Positions 45,777 to 57,421 of a stretch of DNA of 64,000 nucleotides are shown in pieces; positions within the stretch are counted from its first letter, which is position 1; each line of letters starts with the position of its first letter. Under the pieces are notes generated by a model. The model did not search any database. It was not told where the DNA came from and saw nothing but the letters and a program-made list of their open reading frames with translations. The DNA comes from Marvania coccoides. Lineage: Eukaryota; Chlorophyta; Trebouxiophyceae; Chlorellales; Chlorellaceae. The DNA lies in NCBI GenBank assembly GCA_963854735.1, contig OY978098.1:997501-1061500 (forward strand), read 5' to 3'. Both the position numbers and the translations under genes were made by a program.

Positions 45777-47213
45777 TCAAGGAACAAGCCGAACCATCTT
45801 CCCGTCCTCCACAAACTGCGACGACTTCTTCACCGCCGCCGCCACCGCCGCCTTGGCCTCTTTGCCTTTCTCCATTCCCAGCCGCTCCGCCACCGCCTTT
45901 GCCAGCCCCTTGAGCTTCATGCCGCCAGGCTGTTGCTCCCTCAGCACCTCCGCAATCACCTTCTTCCACTTCACCTTCTTCTCCTTTCCGGCGCTCCCGC
46001 TGTCCTCCGCTGCAGCTGCTGCTGCCTTCTTCTCTCCCGCTGCTGCCCCTCGTTTGCTGGGAGGCATGATGATAACGATCCCATGCGCGTCATCTCCCGC
46101 CAACTCCGCTGCTTCAACTGCCCCCAGCGGCGCCTCCTCGCTCCCTTCTTCCTCCCCCCCTCCTTCTCCCTCGCCGTCATCACTATCGCCGCCAAACGTG
46201 ACCTTCTTGCCGCTCCACCGCACGCCGCCCACCTTCTTCGGCATCGAAGACCGCCCCAACCCTACGCGACCCTTGGTGGCCCCACCATGGGCGCTGGTGT
46301 ACAGATCCACTTGGTCCTTTTCAGAGAATTCTTTTCGGCCTGCCGTCGTCTTTCGCATCGATCCCATTTTGCCGCGCCTCACGAAGTAGGAAGACCACCA
46401 CAACTCCTCAGTTACAGCCGCCTCCTCTGCTGCCCCCCCCGCCTGTGCCTGCTGCGCCAGCTGCCGCTTTGGAGCTGTCAAAGAAGGACTCTCAATGTCA
46501 GAGTCACTGCCGCTACTAGAAACGAGGTAAGCGGCGGTGTTTTGGACCGATTGTACGGCTGCAGCGGTGGCAGCGAACGGGTCCTCCCCCAGGATGGCCG
46601 CCAGGTCCAGCTGCGAGTAGTTTTTCACCTTCTTGGCATTTTCTCGCTTATGGAATCGGCCCACGTGGGTGGCCAGCTTCACGCGCTTCGCAGGCAGCGG
46701 CACCTCCTCCGCTTCGTCCTCCTCCTTCTCCTCCTCTTCTTCCTCAGAAGAAGACGCCTTCGCTTTCTTTTTCTTCTTTTTCTCCGCCTTCTTCTTGGCC
46801 GCCGCCTCCTCCTTCCGCGCCCGCTTCTTCTCCCACTTCTTGCCGCCGTCCCGCAGCTCCCCGTCGGAAGCATCGCTCTCCTCGTCGGTGGTGGTTTCTC
46901 CGTCGCCGCCATCGTCGCTTCCCTTACGCTTGCCGGCATGCTGTGAAGTGACCTCGCTGAGGGTGCTCAGCACGCGGTGGAAGTCCGCCATGCCCACAGA
47001 CCAGTTCTTTGCGTGGTCGGCGGCCGTCACCGCCCCCACTCCCCAGTTTTCGAGGTTTTTCTTCACCCGAATGTGCTCCTTGATCCCCTGCTTCTCGGCG
47101 CCAAGGCCCTCGCCCTCCTTCCACCCCATCGCGGTCATCAGGCGGTACCCCGCCGACTCCTTCTGCACGCCCTGGTAGCGCTGCGTCAGGGGCTCCGCTG
47201 CGGCAGCTGCCAT
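45777..47213 (-). CDS. G-patch domain protein, nucleolar-type
   Basis: Single exon, 478 aa. The N-terminal G-patch reads SAGYRLMTAMGWKEGEGLGA with GIKEHIRVKKNLENWGVG, as in PINX1/GPATCH4-type proteins, which activate DEAH helicases in ribosome biogenesis or RNA processing. Long Lys/Glu/Ser low-complexity segments follow, with several KKKK patches. The C-terminal 70 residues (WKKVIAEVLREQQPGGMKLK, GLAKAVAERLGMEKGKEAKA) look like a winged-helix-type domain found in some nucleolar proteins. Exact orthology is not decided. Confidence 0.8.
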   Translation of the reverse strand: MAAAAAEPLTQRYQGVQKESAGYRLMTAMGWKEGEGLGAEKQGIKEHIRVKKNLENWGVGAVTAADHAKNWSVGMADFHRVLSTLSEVTSQHAGKRKGSDDGGDGETTTDEESDASDGELRDGGKKWEKKRARKEEAAAKKKAEKKKKKKAKASSSEEEEEEKEEDEAEEVPLPAKRVKLATHVGRFHKRENAKKVKNYSQLDLAAILGEDPFAATAAAVQSVQNTAAYLVSSSGSDSDIESPSLTAPKRQLAQQAQAGGAAEEAAVTEELWWSSYFVRRGKMGSMRKTTAGRKEFSEKDQVDLYTSAHGGATKGRVGLGRSSMPKKVGGVRWSGKKVTFGGDSDDGEGEGGGEEEGSEEAPLGAVEAAELAGDDAHGIVIIMPPSKRGAAAGEKKAAAAAAEDSGSAGKEKKVKWKKVIAEVLREQQPGGMKLKGLAKAVAERLGMEKGKEAKAAVAAAVKKSSQFVEDGKMVRLVP

Positions 47214-47594
47214 GGTGCCTCAAAAACAATCTGGAGATGGGAGTGAAAAAAAGTTTGAAAATGGGGATGAACGATGTGCAAGTAATTTGTTTTTTAAGAA
47301 TGACCAAACTCGCAAATTGAGCCTATAATAAGGGAAAAGACGGCTCACCAGTGATAAAAATATATGTGCAAGTTTAAGTACACTGGCGAGGGCGTCTGCC
47401 TCGGTTGTCGTGCGTGCTGCTGTTGCACAAAACCAGGATAACTGTCAACACAAGTTTAAACAATAAAGCTTGGTTTTAGCTGCTTTTAAATGGCGGCGTT
47501 GTCCTTTCCAAAAAAAAAACCAAGCTGGCAAATTTGAATGTAATCGTGTGCTCTGCAACCGCTTCAAAACCAAATTTTGATCGCTTTCAAAAAT
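47214..47594. promoter_or_regulatory. Head-to-head gap, G-patch gene and membrane-protein gene
   Basis: About 380 bp, AT-rich, between divergent starts. It must contain both promoters. No individual element can be named. Confidence 0.3.
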
Positions 47595-48540
47595 ATGGCA
47601 CTTCTCAAATTACTAATAGCAGTGCTGGTTGCGGCCGTTGGCTGCCGAGCGAATTTTGTAGTCGGGGATTTCGTTCCCACCTCGAGAAAAGCGCAATTCC
47701 ACGGGGTGAGCTTCTTACAGTCACACATTTATGTTTCCATGCTTCTAGATCTTGCCCAACACCATTCAACCCACGCCTGATCTCCCCTCTTTCTCACCCA
47801 CTTTCCAAAATTCCTGCTGCAGCAACGGACAGAGTGGCATGACGTCCTGGGCACACACTGCCCCAAATTCGGGGTCAGTCGAACGGTAGCGCTGCCCCTG
47901 CCGCAGCCCATGGGCATGGAGAAAGCGGACGACTACAAAATGCAGCTGAGTTTTGACGGGGATCGAGTTGTGACGCCTTGGCTGCAGCTGGTGGGCAGGA
48001 GGGCTCCCGGCGCCCCTTCGCTGGTGGTGGAGCTCGTGCGGTCGGGGGACGTGCTGGTCAGTGCCTCCGCCCGGGTAGAAAGATTGTCTCCCAGGGACAA
48101 ACACTACGCCAGAGTGGCTGCTGAGTTTGCCGACCCAGCAAAGTGGCCAAAACACCTGCCGGTGAGCTTCCTTTTAAAGTGTGCATGTCTAACTCAATCT
48201 TAAATGGACGCCGATATTTTGGGGCAGCGGCGTTCTGGGCGTTTATCTGGCTAATATCAATGGGAGACTTATCCAAAATCGGTGGTTTTTCTTTCTTTTT
48301 TTCCTCAAGGTGCATTTCCGGTGGACTGCAAGGCATGAGGTGGACACAGACCGCGGGATGTTGGTGCTATTTGTGGCGGGGGCAGGAGCCATGCTGATTG
48401 CGGCTCTGAGCGTGGCGCGGACGTACAACCGCCAGCTGAGGCAGTTTGTTGAGGACGTGACCGGCGATGGAAGAATTGGAGGTGGGGGAGGAGGAGGACT
48501 AGGGGGAGGGTTCACTGGAGGGGTGGAGAAGGCAGATTAA
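47595..48540 (+). CDS. Secretory-pathway single-pass membrane protein, unknown
   Basis: Three exons (47595-47705, 47823-48161, 48310-48540; GT-AG) encode 226 aa. A clear signal peptide (MALLKLLIAVLVAAVGCRAN) is followed by a lumenal domain (FVVGDFVPTSRKAQFHG, QRTEWHDVLGTHCPKFGVSR, a beta-rich segment), then one membrane helix (MLVLFVAGAGAMLIAALSVA) and a short cytosolic Gly-rich tail. This is type I topology. The lumenal sequence feels conserved, but I cannot name the family. Confidence 0.72.
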
Positions 48541-48780
48541 AGTGGGGAGAGGGGATGTTTTGCATGAAAACACATATCAATTGTAGAATTTTGAAATTTG
48601 TTTAAGAAAGCGTTAAGAAAAAACCAAAAAAAACAGAGAGTGAGTCGCCGGGATTTCTTCCTCAGATAAACGTGTGCCTTGCATTTTAACGTTTTTGGTG
48701 GCTCGTAAAAGATGGTACACGTTTGAATAAAAATACAATAGCAAAACAACAATCCATCTATAATCTGCAGCTGCTCTTAA

Positions 48781-51700
48781 TTAGAAAGCATGGAAGCTCA
48801 TCAGCGGGTCTTCCCAGTTGCCTCTGCCCCTGCCCCGCCCTCCCCTGCCCCTTCCGCGCCCCCTCCTGCCTCCGCCCCCACCCCTCCGCATGTACGCCTT
48901 GCCGTGCTTCACCTGGGACAGCGCGGCCACAGCATCGTCGCAGGCAATGCACGCCGACAGGGGCTCGCCCTCCTTCGCATGTGGTATTGACCCCGGCAGC
49001 TTTCCTTTCTTCCATTCCAAATCCACCAGAGACAGCCCGCACTTCCCGCACTCCTGCTGCCCGACCTTCGCCCTGTGCAGGTTGGGCGGCAGATACATTA
49101 GAAAGTCGCACATGTTGCAGCTGATGCGCCACGCGGGCGTCGACACGGGGTCCAGAATGAGAGTCCCCGGCTCACAGGCGGCGCAGGGGCCCACCGCGTT
49201 CCTCGCCGGGCCATGTCTGCACGTGGGGTGCAGGCACGTACTGCACGGCATCCCTCCTGAAGCTTTGTCCCCGGTGAGAATGGCGTCTTCAAAGGGAGGG
49301 TAGTTGTAGCAGAAGGGGCACAGCACCGTATTCTTGCCGTCGGCGCCGCCCAGGGAGTAGAGTACCAGCTGGAAGCCGTCCAAGGGGCAGGTGAGCTCCT
49401 TGTAGAGCTTGATGCTTCCACCTGCGTGCGAGGAAATGACCCAAAGCATTAATAACCTAATTCTTATTAGTTCGTTGTTTAATTTAATTCGAGTTAAAAC
49501 CAAAAATTGTGAAAATACCTTGAGGTACGGAATAAACCTCTTCGCAGGTGGGGCAGTACAGCCGGGACGGCCGGGAAGCCACCAGCTTCATGTAGCGTGA
49601 ACACTTGCCGCACTTTGAAAGCACTTTGCCAGAGGAAGCCAGCGGGGTGAAGGCAGCCTCAAACAGCTGGTCCATGCGCTGCAACACAAAAAAACAATAA
49701 ATAAATAAAAACTGGAAAATAACCTACTTTCGTTTAGCTGTCGAGCGTGTGCTTTCTTTTTATTTCAATATCAAATCAATCGCACCTCGATGTGCCCAAC
49801 AAAAAAATCAAACTTCTGCTTGAACTGCTGCAGGCAGTGCTCCACCACTGCGTCTTTGTCAGCCTCCCCCTTTGCTACCAGGTCGATCTGCTTCTCCACG
49901 TACGCTCGAACGTTGGGCCTGCACAGCTCCGCGTCGATGGTCTGGTAGCCCCGCACCAGCGTGATGCCCAGCTCCGTGGGCACCACCCGGCGGCCAGACT
50001 GAATTGAAACGAAGTTCCGCTCGCAGATATTGTTGATGTGCACAGGAATGGAGGCGTCGGTGCCTGCAGTGACATACGCCGTCGAGAGTAAATAAAGCAG
50101 CACGAACAAAGAGAGAAAATTGACATTTTCTATTTTCTATTTACCGATGCCATTTTTCTCCATGCGTTCAATCAACTCGGCCTCCGTCAAGTAGTCTGGC
50201 GGCGAGGTCTTGCCTTCCACCAGCTCCACCTCAGAAACCTGCAGCACCTCCCCCTTTGCCAGCGGCGGCAGCGGCTCCGCCTGCACTGTGCGCCAGTGCA
50301 CGACAGACGTGAAGCCAGGCCGCAAAACAGCGATGCCGGAGGCGGAAAACGTCTCCCGGCCGGCCTCAAGGGTGGCTCTGGTCTTGCGCAGCACGCAATC
50401 GCTCGAGAGGGACCCCAGAAAGTGCCGCGCCACAAAACTGCGATCAGAAGAAAAAAATATTCCTATTGAGTGGCGCAGAGAAGAGCTCCCAACTCGACCC
50501 AGGAAGTATTCAATTAAAATACTAGTAATAGAAGAACAAAAGCGTGGTGATAACTCACTCGTACAGGCGCCAGGTGTCGCCGCCACCTAGCTGCTCCTCC
50601 GTTGCCGTTCTCACCGGCGTTATGGGGGGATGGTCCCCAACATCCACCCCTGAAGAAGGCGGATTGAACCCTCCCTGCACCAGCGCCGCTGCGTAGTCCC
50701 CCCACACCGGGTGCCGCACCTGCGCCTCGAGAAGCGAAGCGAAGTCAAAATTGGGGGGGTACGCTGAAGACTCAGTGCGGGGGTAGCTGAGGTAGCCCTG
50801 CGAGTATAGCCGCTCCGCAATCTGCATTGTGTGCGCTGGACCAATGCCCAGCGACGCTGATGCCGTTTTCAGCATTTCTACGGTGTTGAGGCCGCTGGGC
50901 CGCGGCCGCCGCTCCTCTCTCTCAGTGACCTCCGCCACGCGCAGCGTTCGCGCCTCCGACACCAACTTTCTAAAGCAAACGCCTATCTCAAAGTCGAAAA
51001 CTCGGCCCCGCCCCCATTCCAGCTTCAATCGGTGCCCAGCCTTGCTCAGCCCGGGCCTCACTACCCAAAAAGGCTCCGGCTGGAACGTTTGTATGGCCTG
51101 GTGGCGCTCCACGCAAAATGTGAGCGTAGGGGTCTGGCAGGGCCCGTACGAGATGACCGAGCTATCGAGATTGCCATACTTGGACTGGAAATAGCGGGAT
51201 TGAAATCGGGTGAAGGCGACACCTACTTTTAAATCGAGCTCTTGCCGGGCGTCAACGGCCAGCGCTTCCGCGCGGTTGGGAGACACCAGTTTGGTCATGG
51301 CACCGTGGATTTCAGGGGCGCTGATGGCGGAGAAACGGGCCCGGAAGATGCGCTGGCGGCGCAGCGCGGGCGGCAGCGTCTGCTGCGGCTTCATCCACCC
51401 TTCCGTGTTGTCAATGACCTGCCAAAGAGAGAGAAAAATCAGTCGATATTTAAATAAATAAACTATGTAAATTGTGAGCTGGAAAGGACTCAACAGCAGG
51501 TAGTAGCTGCTCTTCTCCCATGATAGTGTGCGCAAAGTACTACTCGCCTCAAAGCAGATGTTCTCGCCCTCGCGGTCGCAGTCTAGCCACAGCACCAGCG
51601 CGTCGCAGCCCTTGGCCTCGGCCTGCAGGTGGCGGCACACCCTGGCTTTGGGGTTGGCCTCGGTTTTTTGGGTCGGGGCGCCAAACAGCGTGGAGGGGTC

Positions 51701-52081
51701 AACTTTCTCCCAAGACTGGTAGTCTGCAGGAAAGTCAATGGAGAGGACGTGTCCGATAACGCTGGTGCACTTGAATAGCCCTGGGTGGCCCTGGAATGTG
51801 TCCTCCCAGGTGTGGACATCGAGGTTAGTTCCTCTGCTGTGCATCTGTTACGGGGGGTCGGGGAGGAATGACAACATGATCTTGGTGGATTGGGCTTGAA
51901 TCGGTGAAAATTTAACAAATACAGAGTAGCAAATTGCAAAGAAAAAGAGGTAGGGAAGCGGTGGAGCGGGGAACTGCCGACTACTGCTTACTCTGCCGTA
52001 GGACAAGAATTCGGCGATGGAGCGGGCCAGCGATGGTTTCTCCGCTACCATCAAGACCACCACCGGTTGGTGGGAGCCCAT
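48781..52081 (-). CDS. TOP3B: DNA/RNA topoisomerase III beta
   Basis: Type IA topoisomerase acting on DNA and, in this subfamily, RNA. Seven exons (52081-51992, 51844-51548, 51418-50559, 50437-50145, 50063-49786, 49678-49519, 49421-48781) encode 872 aa (human 862). The Toprim domain has LMVAEKPSLARSIA, LFGAPTQKTEANPK and LWLDCDREGENICFE; the active site is GYLSYPRTESSAYP (Tyr341). Zinc-binding cysteine pairs follow (CGKCSRYM, YCPTCEEVY, CPFC, CEPG). The C-terminus is an RGG-type Gly/Arg run, as in TOP3B rather than TOP3A. Intron 2 has a GC donor (GCGAGT) at CFE|VID. Confidence 0.94.
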
Positions 52082-52504
52082 TGCAGAGACAATTACGTCC
52101 TATCGATCTCGAAACGAGATCAAAAGCAAAAATGTCTGTCAGAGTCCAGCTCTGCCGCCGTTTAGCGCATGGCTCTATGATAAATATACGATCTATAATG
52201 GTGTAAATGTTTAGCATAACCACAAGGCTGCATCGGCAAAATTTTCCTCCCAATTTTTTTTTGTTAATTTATTTCTCCCCACCCCCTTTCCTAAAATCAT
52301 CATGTTTTATTGAAATTGGTGTTTGATTCATATACTATTATTAATACTGAGCACCCACGTTGCCAAATCACAATCCGATCACTAATCTGCAGGAGATTCC
52401 ATCCTCGTGACCCACAAAACGTGTCTATAATATTTATTCGATGTGGCATAAAACAATAGTTCTCCATAGTTTTCTTTATTAGCAAATTCCAGCCTACTTC
52501 ACTC
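52082..52504. other. Intergenic gap between TOP3B and OGG1
   Basis: About 420 bp, AT-rich. Upstream region of TOP3B and 3' region of OGG1. No gene or notable repeat seen. Confidence 0.5.
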
Positions 52505-54040
52505 TCAGTCGTCCTCCATAACCAGCTGCCGCTTTGTCCGCTTCATGGCCTTTGTCGCAGCCTTCCGCTTGGTGCGCGTCACCCCAGCCAGCATCTCTGG
52601 CGTCACAGGTCCTTCACCGCCAGCATCGGCTGCAGCTCCTTTCATCACAATTCCCGCCTTGGCCGCCGCCTCCTCTTCATCTTCCGAGCTTGTGGCCTCG
52701 GCAGCCCCAAACTCTTCCTCAGAATCCTCCTCTTCCTCCGACTCCGACTCTTCTGCGTCGCTGCCCGCTGCCATTTTGAGCTTGGCTTTGATGGACGCCA
52801 GCTCCCCGATGAACAGCGTGTTGTGGGCCCAGCCGGCATAGGGCCCGAACCGTGAGATCAACGCCGCTTGAATCTCAGGGTGCAGCTTAGGGTTGTTGGT
52901 CTTGCCGCGCAGGTGGGTGCAGTACCGGCGCACCGCCAGCTGCCACACGTGGGTGTCTACCGGGATCGCTTCGTGCTTGTCTAGAGAAAATAACGCCACA
53001 CAGGCACCGACCTTCGGACCCACCCCAGGCAGAGAAACCAGCGCTGCGACCGCCTCATCGAAGGGCACGCTGCGCAGCGCCATCAGCCAGGCGACGCCGC
53101 CCTCCGTCTTGCTGGAAAGCTCCTCCACGGCGCCCACGATGTATTTCGCTCGGTACCCGAAGCCTGCCTCCCGCAGCTCCTCCTCCGTGGCGGTCTTGAG
53201 CTGCTCCAGCGTGGGGAAGGCGAACAGCGGGGGCAAGGGGGCGGAAGATGGCGCTGAAGACAGGTCCAGGGGGGTGCCGTAGCGCTGGGCGAGCTTGTTC
53301 ACCATGCCGTGAATTCGGGAGATGTGGTTGTTCTGCGAGCAAATGAAGGAGAAGAGGCACTCCACGGGGTCTTGGCGCAGCATGCGCGCCCCAGGGAGAA
53401 TTTTCGCCAGGCGGGCAAAGTGGGGATCGGCTTTACTCCAGCCCTGGGACAGACTCGTCAAAGAAACGGTGAGGTTGAAATAATCGGCGATGGAGGCCGA
53501 ATCTTCGGCTGGGAGAGCCCCAGGGGCGCGGGCCAGCACCCGGAACGCCACGTCGTCCTCCAGCTGCTTCAGCTGCACGGCGCGGCCTGCCAGTACACCT
53601 ATGAACTCTCCTGGGATGGCTTCTTTCCAGCGGAAAGATTGGCCAGTGGGGAGAGTGAACTCCAGGCGGAGCTCGCTGGCGGGGGTGCCCAGCAGGGTCC
53701 AGCCGGCGTCGGGAGCGGCCTTCATTCTGGCCGTGGGTGTTGAAAGTTCTGTCTGTGGCGGCGGCAAGGCAAAAGAGGTTGAGAAAGGCGATCGCTTTGC
53801 GACGTGTGCGCTGGTTCTGGCGATTCCGAAACAAGAATTTAATAGGGCAGGGGTTTGGACGCTGTAAACCTTAGAACACAAATATCGAGCCCTGCTGGTG
53901 ATGAACATAAATTTAAAAAATGGGCATGCGCTAACAGGAGCGAGCGAACCCAATATTTCTTTGCGAAAACAGATGCTTTTTAAGCATGTAATTTGTTGGT
54001 TGCTGCTGGCTGTGAAAAGACCTCGGTGAAAAAAATGCAT
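52505..54040 (-). CDS. OGG1: 8-oxoguanine DNA glycosylase/lyase
   Basis: Removes 8-oxoguanine opposite C and nicks the abasic site. Single exon, 511 aa from the first ATG. The HhH-GPD core is complete: SFRWKE, PVECLFSFICSQNNHISRIH, FPTLEQL, FGYRAKYI, SLPGVGPKVGACVAL with catalytic Lys343, and PVDTHVWQLAVRRY with Asp362 (19 residues apart, as in human Lys249/Asp268). The first ~105 residues before MKAAPDAGWTLL are extra and could be an organelle presequence or untranslated; the inner Met is an alternative start. The acidic then basic C-terminal tail ends in a KRKAATKAMKRTKR-like nuclear signal. Confidence 0.93.
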   Translation of the reverse strand: MHFFHRGLFTASSNQQITCLKSICFRKEILGSLAPVSACPFFKFMFITSRARYLCSKVYSVQTPALLNSCFGIARTSAHVAKRSPFSTSFALPPPQTELSTPTARMKAAPDAGWTLLGTPASELRLEFTLPTGQSFRWKEAIPGEFIGVLAGRAVQLKQLEDDVAFRVLARAPGALPAEDSASIADYFNLTVSLTSLSQGWSKADPHFARLAKILPGARMLRQDPVECLFSFICSQNNHISRIHGMVNKLAQRYGTPLDLSSAPSSAPLPPLFAFPTLEQLKTATEEELREAGFGYRAKYIVGAVEELSSKTEGGVAWLMALRSVPFDEAVAALVSLPGVGPKVGACVALFSLDKHEAIPVDTHVWQLAVRRYCTHLRGKTNNPKLHPEIQAALISRFGPYAGWAHNTLFIGELASIKAKLKMAAGSDAEESESEEEEDSEEEFGAAEATSSEDEEEAAAKAGIVMKGAAADAGGEGPVTPEMLAGVTRTKRKAATKAMKRTKRQLVMEDD

Positions 54041-54122
54041 TTCGCTTTCTACATGTCATTTTGTGCATTTTGTTGATGAATTGCATTTTCATTCTTGCTT
54101 TATTTTGAATTAAGATCAAGAG
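54041..54122. promoter_or_regulatory. Very short divergent promoter region, OGG1/EMC1
   Basis: Only 82 bp separate the first ATG of OGG1 (minus) from that of EMC1 (plus). If OGG1 really starts at its inner Met, the shared region is about 400 bp. No core element can be named with confidence. Confidence 0.4.
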
Positions 54123-57100
54123 ATGATCAGCAGCAATCGCCCGGCAAGAGGGCGAGCGCTCCTGCTCGTTTCCATTTTGCTTTTGATCACTCCATCCAGG
54201 GCTATTCTCAAGGAGCAGGCGGGGCAGTACGATTGGCTGAAGCAAAACGTCGGAGATGTGAAGATCGCGCGGTTCGTGGAGGGTCGGGTCGTCGTGGCGT
54301 CCACGGCGGGCGTTGTTGCCGCCCTGGAAGCTGCCGACGGCTCCGTCGCCTGGCGAGTGCTTCTGGATGAGGGCAAAGACGTGCAGGCGCTGGAGACGGC
54401 GGGCGAGATCACTCTCTCCCTCGACTCCGCCCATCAGATCCGAGCGTTTGGGCCTCAGGGCCAACTTTTGTGGGAGCACTCGTCAGGTGAAGATGGCTGC
54501 ACCTCTCAGCCTGGCATCGCAACGGCAGGGGTGGCAGAGGTTGTGTACGTGGCCTGCGGCGCCTCGGTGTTTGCCTACGACGCGAAGCTGGGCCACAGGA
54601 AGTGGCGGGCATCGATTGCAGAGGGGAACGCTGCTGGCGGTGCTGCTGCGGTGTCAAGTGGAGGCGATGCTGCCACAGTAACGGCGGCCACCGTCGATTC
54701 TTCGTAAGTTCTATATCTTTTAGTGGTGCTCTTTAAGCAAGAGACTGTACTTTTGTGTTTTCATATTAGCTATTAAATTTCATAACCTTATAATAACGTT
54801 ATCACCTGTACACTTGATTTATATATTTTTTGGTTTCACAGGGGATCCAAGCTGCAGATGGCGACGCTGGACGCCTCCACCGGCGAAGTTTTGTCTTCCC
54901 AAACAGTCTCCGGCTCCAGCCTGGACGCCACCTCCTTGGTAGCCCTGGGGCAAGGCGCAGCGGCAGTGCTCGCTTCCGGCGGAAAGCAAGCCTGCGCCGT
55001 CACCCTGGCGGCAGGCGGCGCCCCCCAGATGCGGTGCGTAGCCACCAAAGACCTGCTGCCACCAGGCGTTGCCGATGCAGAGCAGCTGGTGCTGCGCTCT
55101 GAGGGCTGTGGAAATGCGGCGGTGCTGCGGGCTGCTGGCGGCAGCGCTGCGCTGTCCCTGGAGGGTGGGGTGCTGCGGCGGGTGGCGGGTGGCGCATCTG
55201 TGGGCGTGGGGTGCTCCGCTGACGCTGGCACAGCGCTCACAGCCGCAATGAAAGATGCAGGGCTTCACCTTGCAGCGGTGGCCTTTTCTTCCGCCGCCGC
55301 CGCCTCCACCAAGCTGTACGACGCCACCATCCCCGACCTGCGCCGCGCCACGGTCACCGGCGCGCTGCTGGAGGCGACAGTTGCGTTTGTTGGGTCCTCC
55401 GGTCAAGCCTTGGTGCAACTGAAAGAAGGATCGCTGGCTTTCTTCCCGGGGAATAAAGGAAGGGATGCAACCGCTGGGGCCCCCACCACTCCTGCGTGGG
55501 TGCGTGCCGAGGCTCTGGCGGGGATAACCGACCACTTGTTTGCGGATTTACCGGCACCGACTGCTGAGATTGAGGCACAGTGGGCCGCGATCCAACCGAC
55601 CCTCAGCGAGTCGCTCAGCGTGCAACTACTGGCGCTGAAGGCGCAGGTGGGCCTGGCGTCGCCCGCAGAGGTGGCTGAGGTGGAAAGCCATCGGGCAATG
55701 ACTAGTGATCGACTGAGGCCCACCCGCGACCCCGACGGCTTCAGGCGGCAGCTCATCGTCGCCACAAAGGCGGGCAAAGTGGCGGCGCTGCACACGGGCG
55801 ACGGGCGCGTGCTGTGGAGCCTCGATTTCGGCCCCGCCGCCGCCCCGCAGCGCCTGGCACCCTGGCGCACGCCGCACGACCTGCGGGAGGACGCACTCAT
55901 CGTGGCGTTCCACGCGAGCGACGGCGAAACGCGCCAGTCTGGCGGTAAAATTACTGCCACGGTGATTAACGCGCACACCGGGACGGTGGTAGGCACCGAT
56001 GCTGCTGCGATGGCGCCTGGCGGCGTCGCAGCCGACGTGGTGCAGCTGCCGCAGCCTGTGCACGACGGCAAAGCTGACGCCCACGTGTTTGCCGCCGTGG
56101 GGCCCGCAGGGGTGACGGTTCTTCCCCGCACCGCCTCGGCAAAGGCGGCGTTTGAGGCTCAAGCGCCGCACCTGGTGCGGTGGCGGGTCAGCGTCGACGG
56201 CACGCAGCTCCTGGGCACCAGGTTTGCGGCAGATGCGACCAAGGAGGAGTTCACAGCGTGGAGCGTGACTCCTGCCCCTCCCGGTAGCGGCTTGAAAATT
56301 CTCTCGGTGGCCGCTCGCGACCCAGACGAGGCCATCTACTCCGCCGCGCGGCCTATCCCTGGCGGCAACGTGCTTTTGAAGCACCTCAGCCCCAACACGC
56401 TGCTTGTAGTGGCTGGCCCTCCGGCCGGCGCCCCCCCACCGCTTGACACCAAAATTGTGGCCACCCTGCTGGACGCTGCCACCGGGCGGGTGCTGATGAC
56501 GCAGTCCCACGCGTCGGGCACCGGCCCCGTGCATTCCATTGTCTCTGAGCACTGGGCTGCGTATCATTTTTGGGGTGCTGACATTCAACGCTGGCAAGTG
56601 GCGGTGGTGGATGGATACCACCCCGCTCCGCCCCAACTGCACGTCCTGGACCTTGCGCTGGGCCGTGCCGCCGCCGCCAACGCCACCGCGGACGCGCTCA
56701 ATGCCGGCGCGGGGCTGTTTTTCGAGCGGCAAGTTTTCACGACGCGGCTGCCGGCGGCGGCGCTGGCGGTCACCAAGACAGCCCACGGCACGGCCGCAAA
56801 GACCCTGCTGGTGGGCACCCCTGGGGGGCAGGTGTACATGGTGGATCGGAGGCTGTTGGATCCCAGAAGGCCCGTGATTGTGCCTGGAACAAAACCGACG
56901 CCGGCACAAACAGCAGAGGCGCTGCCGCCGTACCAATCGGACCTGCGGGTGATGGGTCCGATGTACGCCACACTGGACAAGCGCGTGGGGCGCCTGTCTG
57001 CCGTGTCTGCTACGCCTGCGGTGCTGGAGAGCGCGAGCTTGATGGTGGCGCGGGGGCTGGACTTGTTTTACTCCCGCCTGCAGCCCTCTAAAGGGTTTGA

Positions 57101-57221
57101 TATGGTGCCTGACGACTTCCCGCGCGCGCTGCTGGTGGCCATGGTGGCCGGCATGGCGCTGGCGCTGGTGGCACTGCGGGCAATGCTGTCTCAGCGCGCG
57201 CTCAAAGCCAAGTGGCAGTGA
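54123..57221 (+). CDS. EMC1: ER membrane protein complex subunit 1
   Basis: Largest lumenal subunit of the EMC, which inserts tail-anchored and multi-pass proteins into the ER membrane. Two exons (54123-54703, 54842-57221; GT-AG) encode 986 aa (human 993). Signal peptide at residues ~10-27 (LLLVSILLLITPSRA), PQQ/WD-like beta-propellers (YDWLKQNVGDVKIARFVEGR, VASTAGVVAALEAADGSVAW), and a C-terminal DUF1620 region with EHWAAYHFWGADIQRWQVAV, GTPGGQVYMVDRRLLDPRRP and FDMVPDDFPRALLVAMVAGM, then the membrane helix and a short tail ending KAKWQ. Confidence 0.93.
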
Positions 57222-57421
57222 TTCTTGGAGTTATTTTATGCAGGTAGTAAATTTTGTGAAGATTGTTTTAAATATTACTCCACACTCAATATTTTTGAAA
57301 GCAGCAGCAGTTTGGGAAAATAGTTTTACTCCTTATTGGGTTATCTTTTACTCTTTATTCAGCAATACTATAAGCATGTAAATATCAAATGTGTCCTTCC
57401 TCTCTACTGCTCGAGCACATT

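Noticed and set aside
45747..46946. Plus-strand 399-codon hydrophobic Leu/Arg frame
   Set aside because: Antisense of the Lys/Glu-rich G-patch protein; its Leu-rich look comes from the complement of AAG/GAG codons.
55626..56936. Minus-strand 436-codon open frame
   Set aside because: Lies opposite EMC1, which has full-length family similarity.
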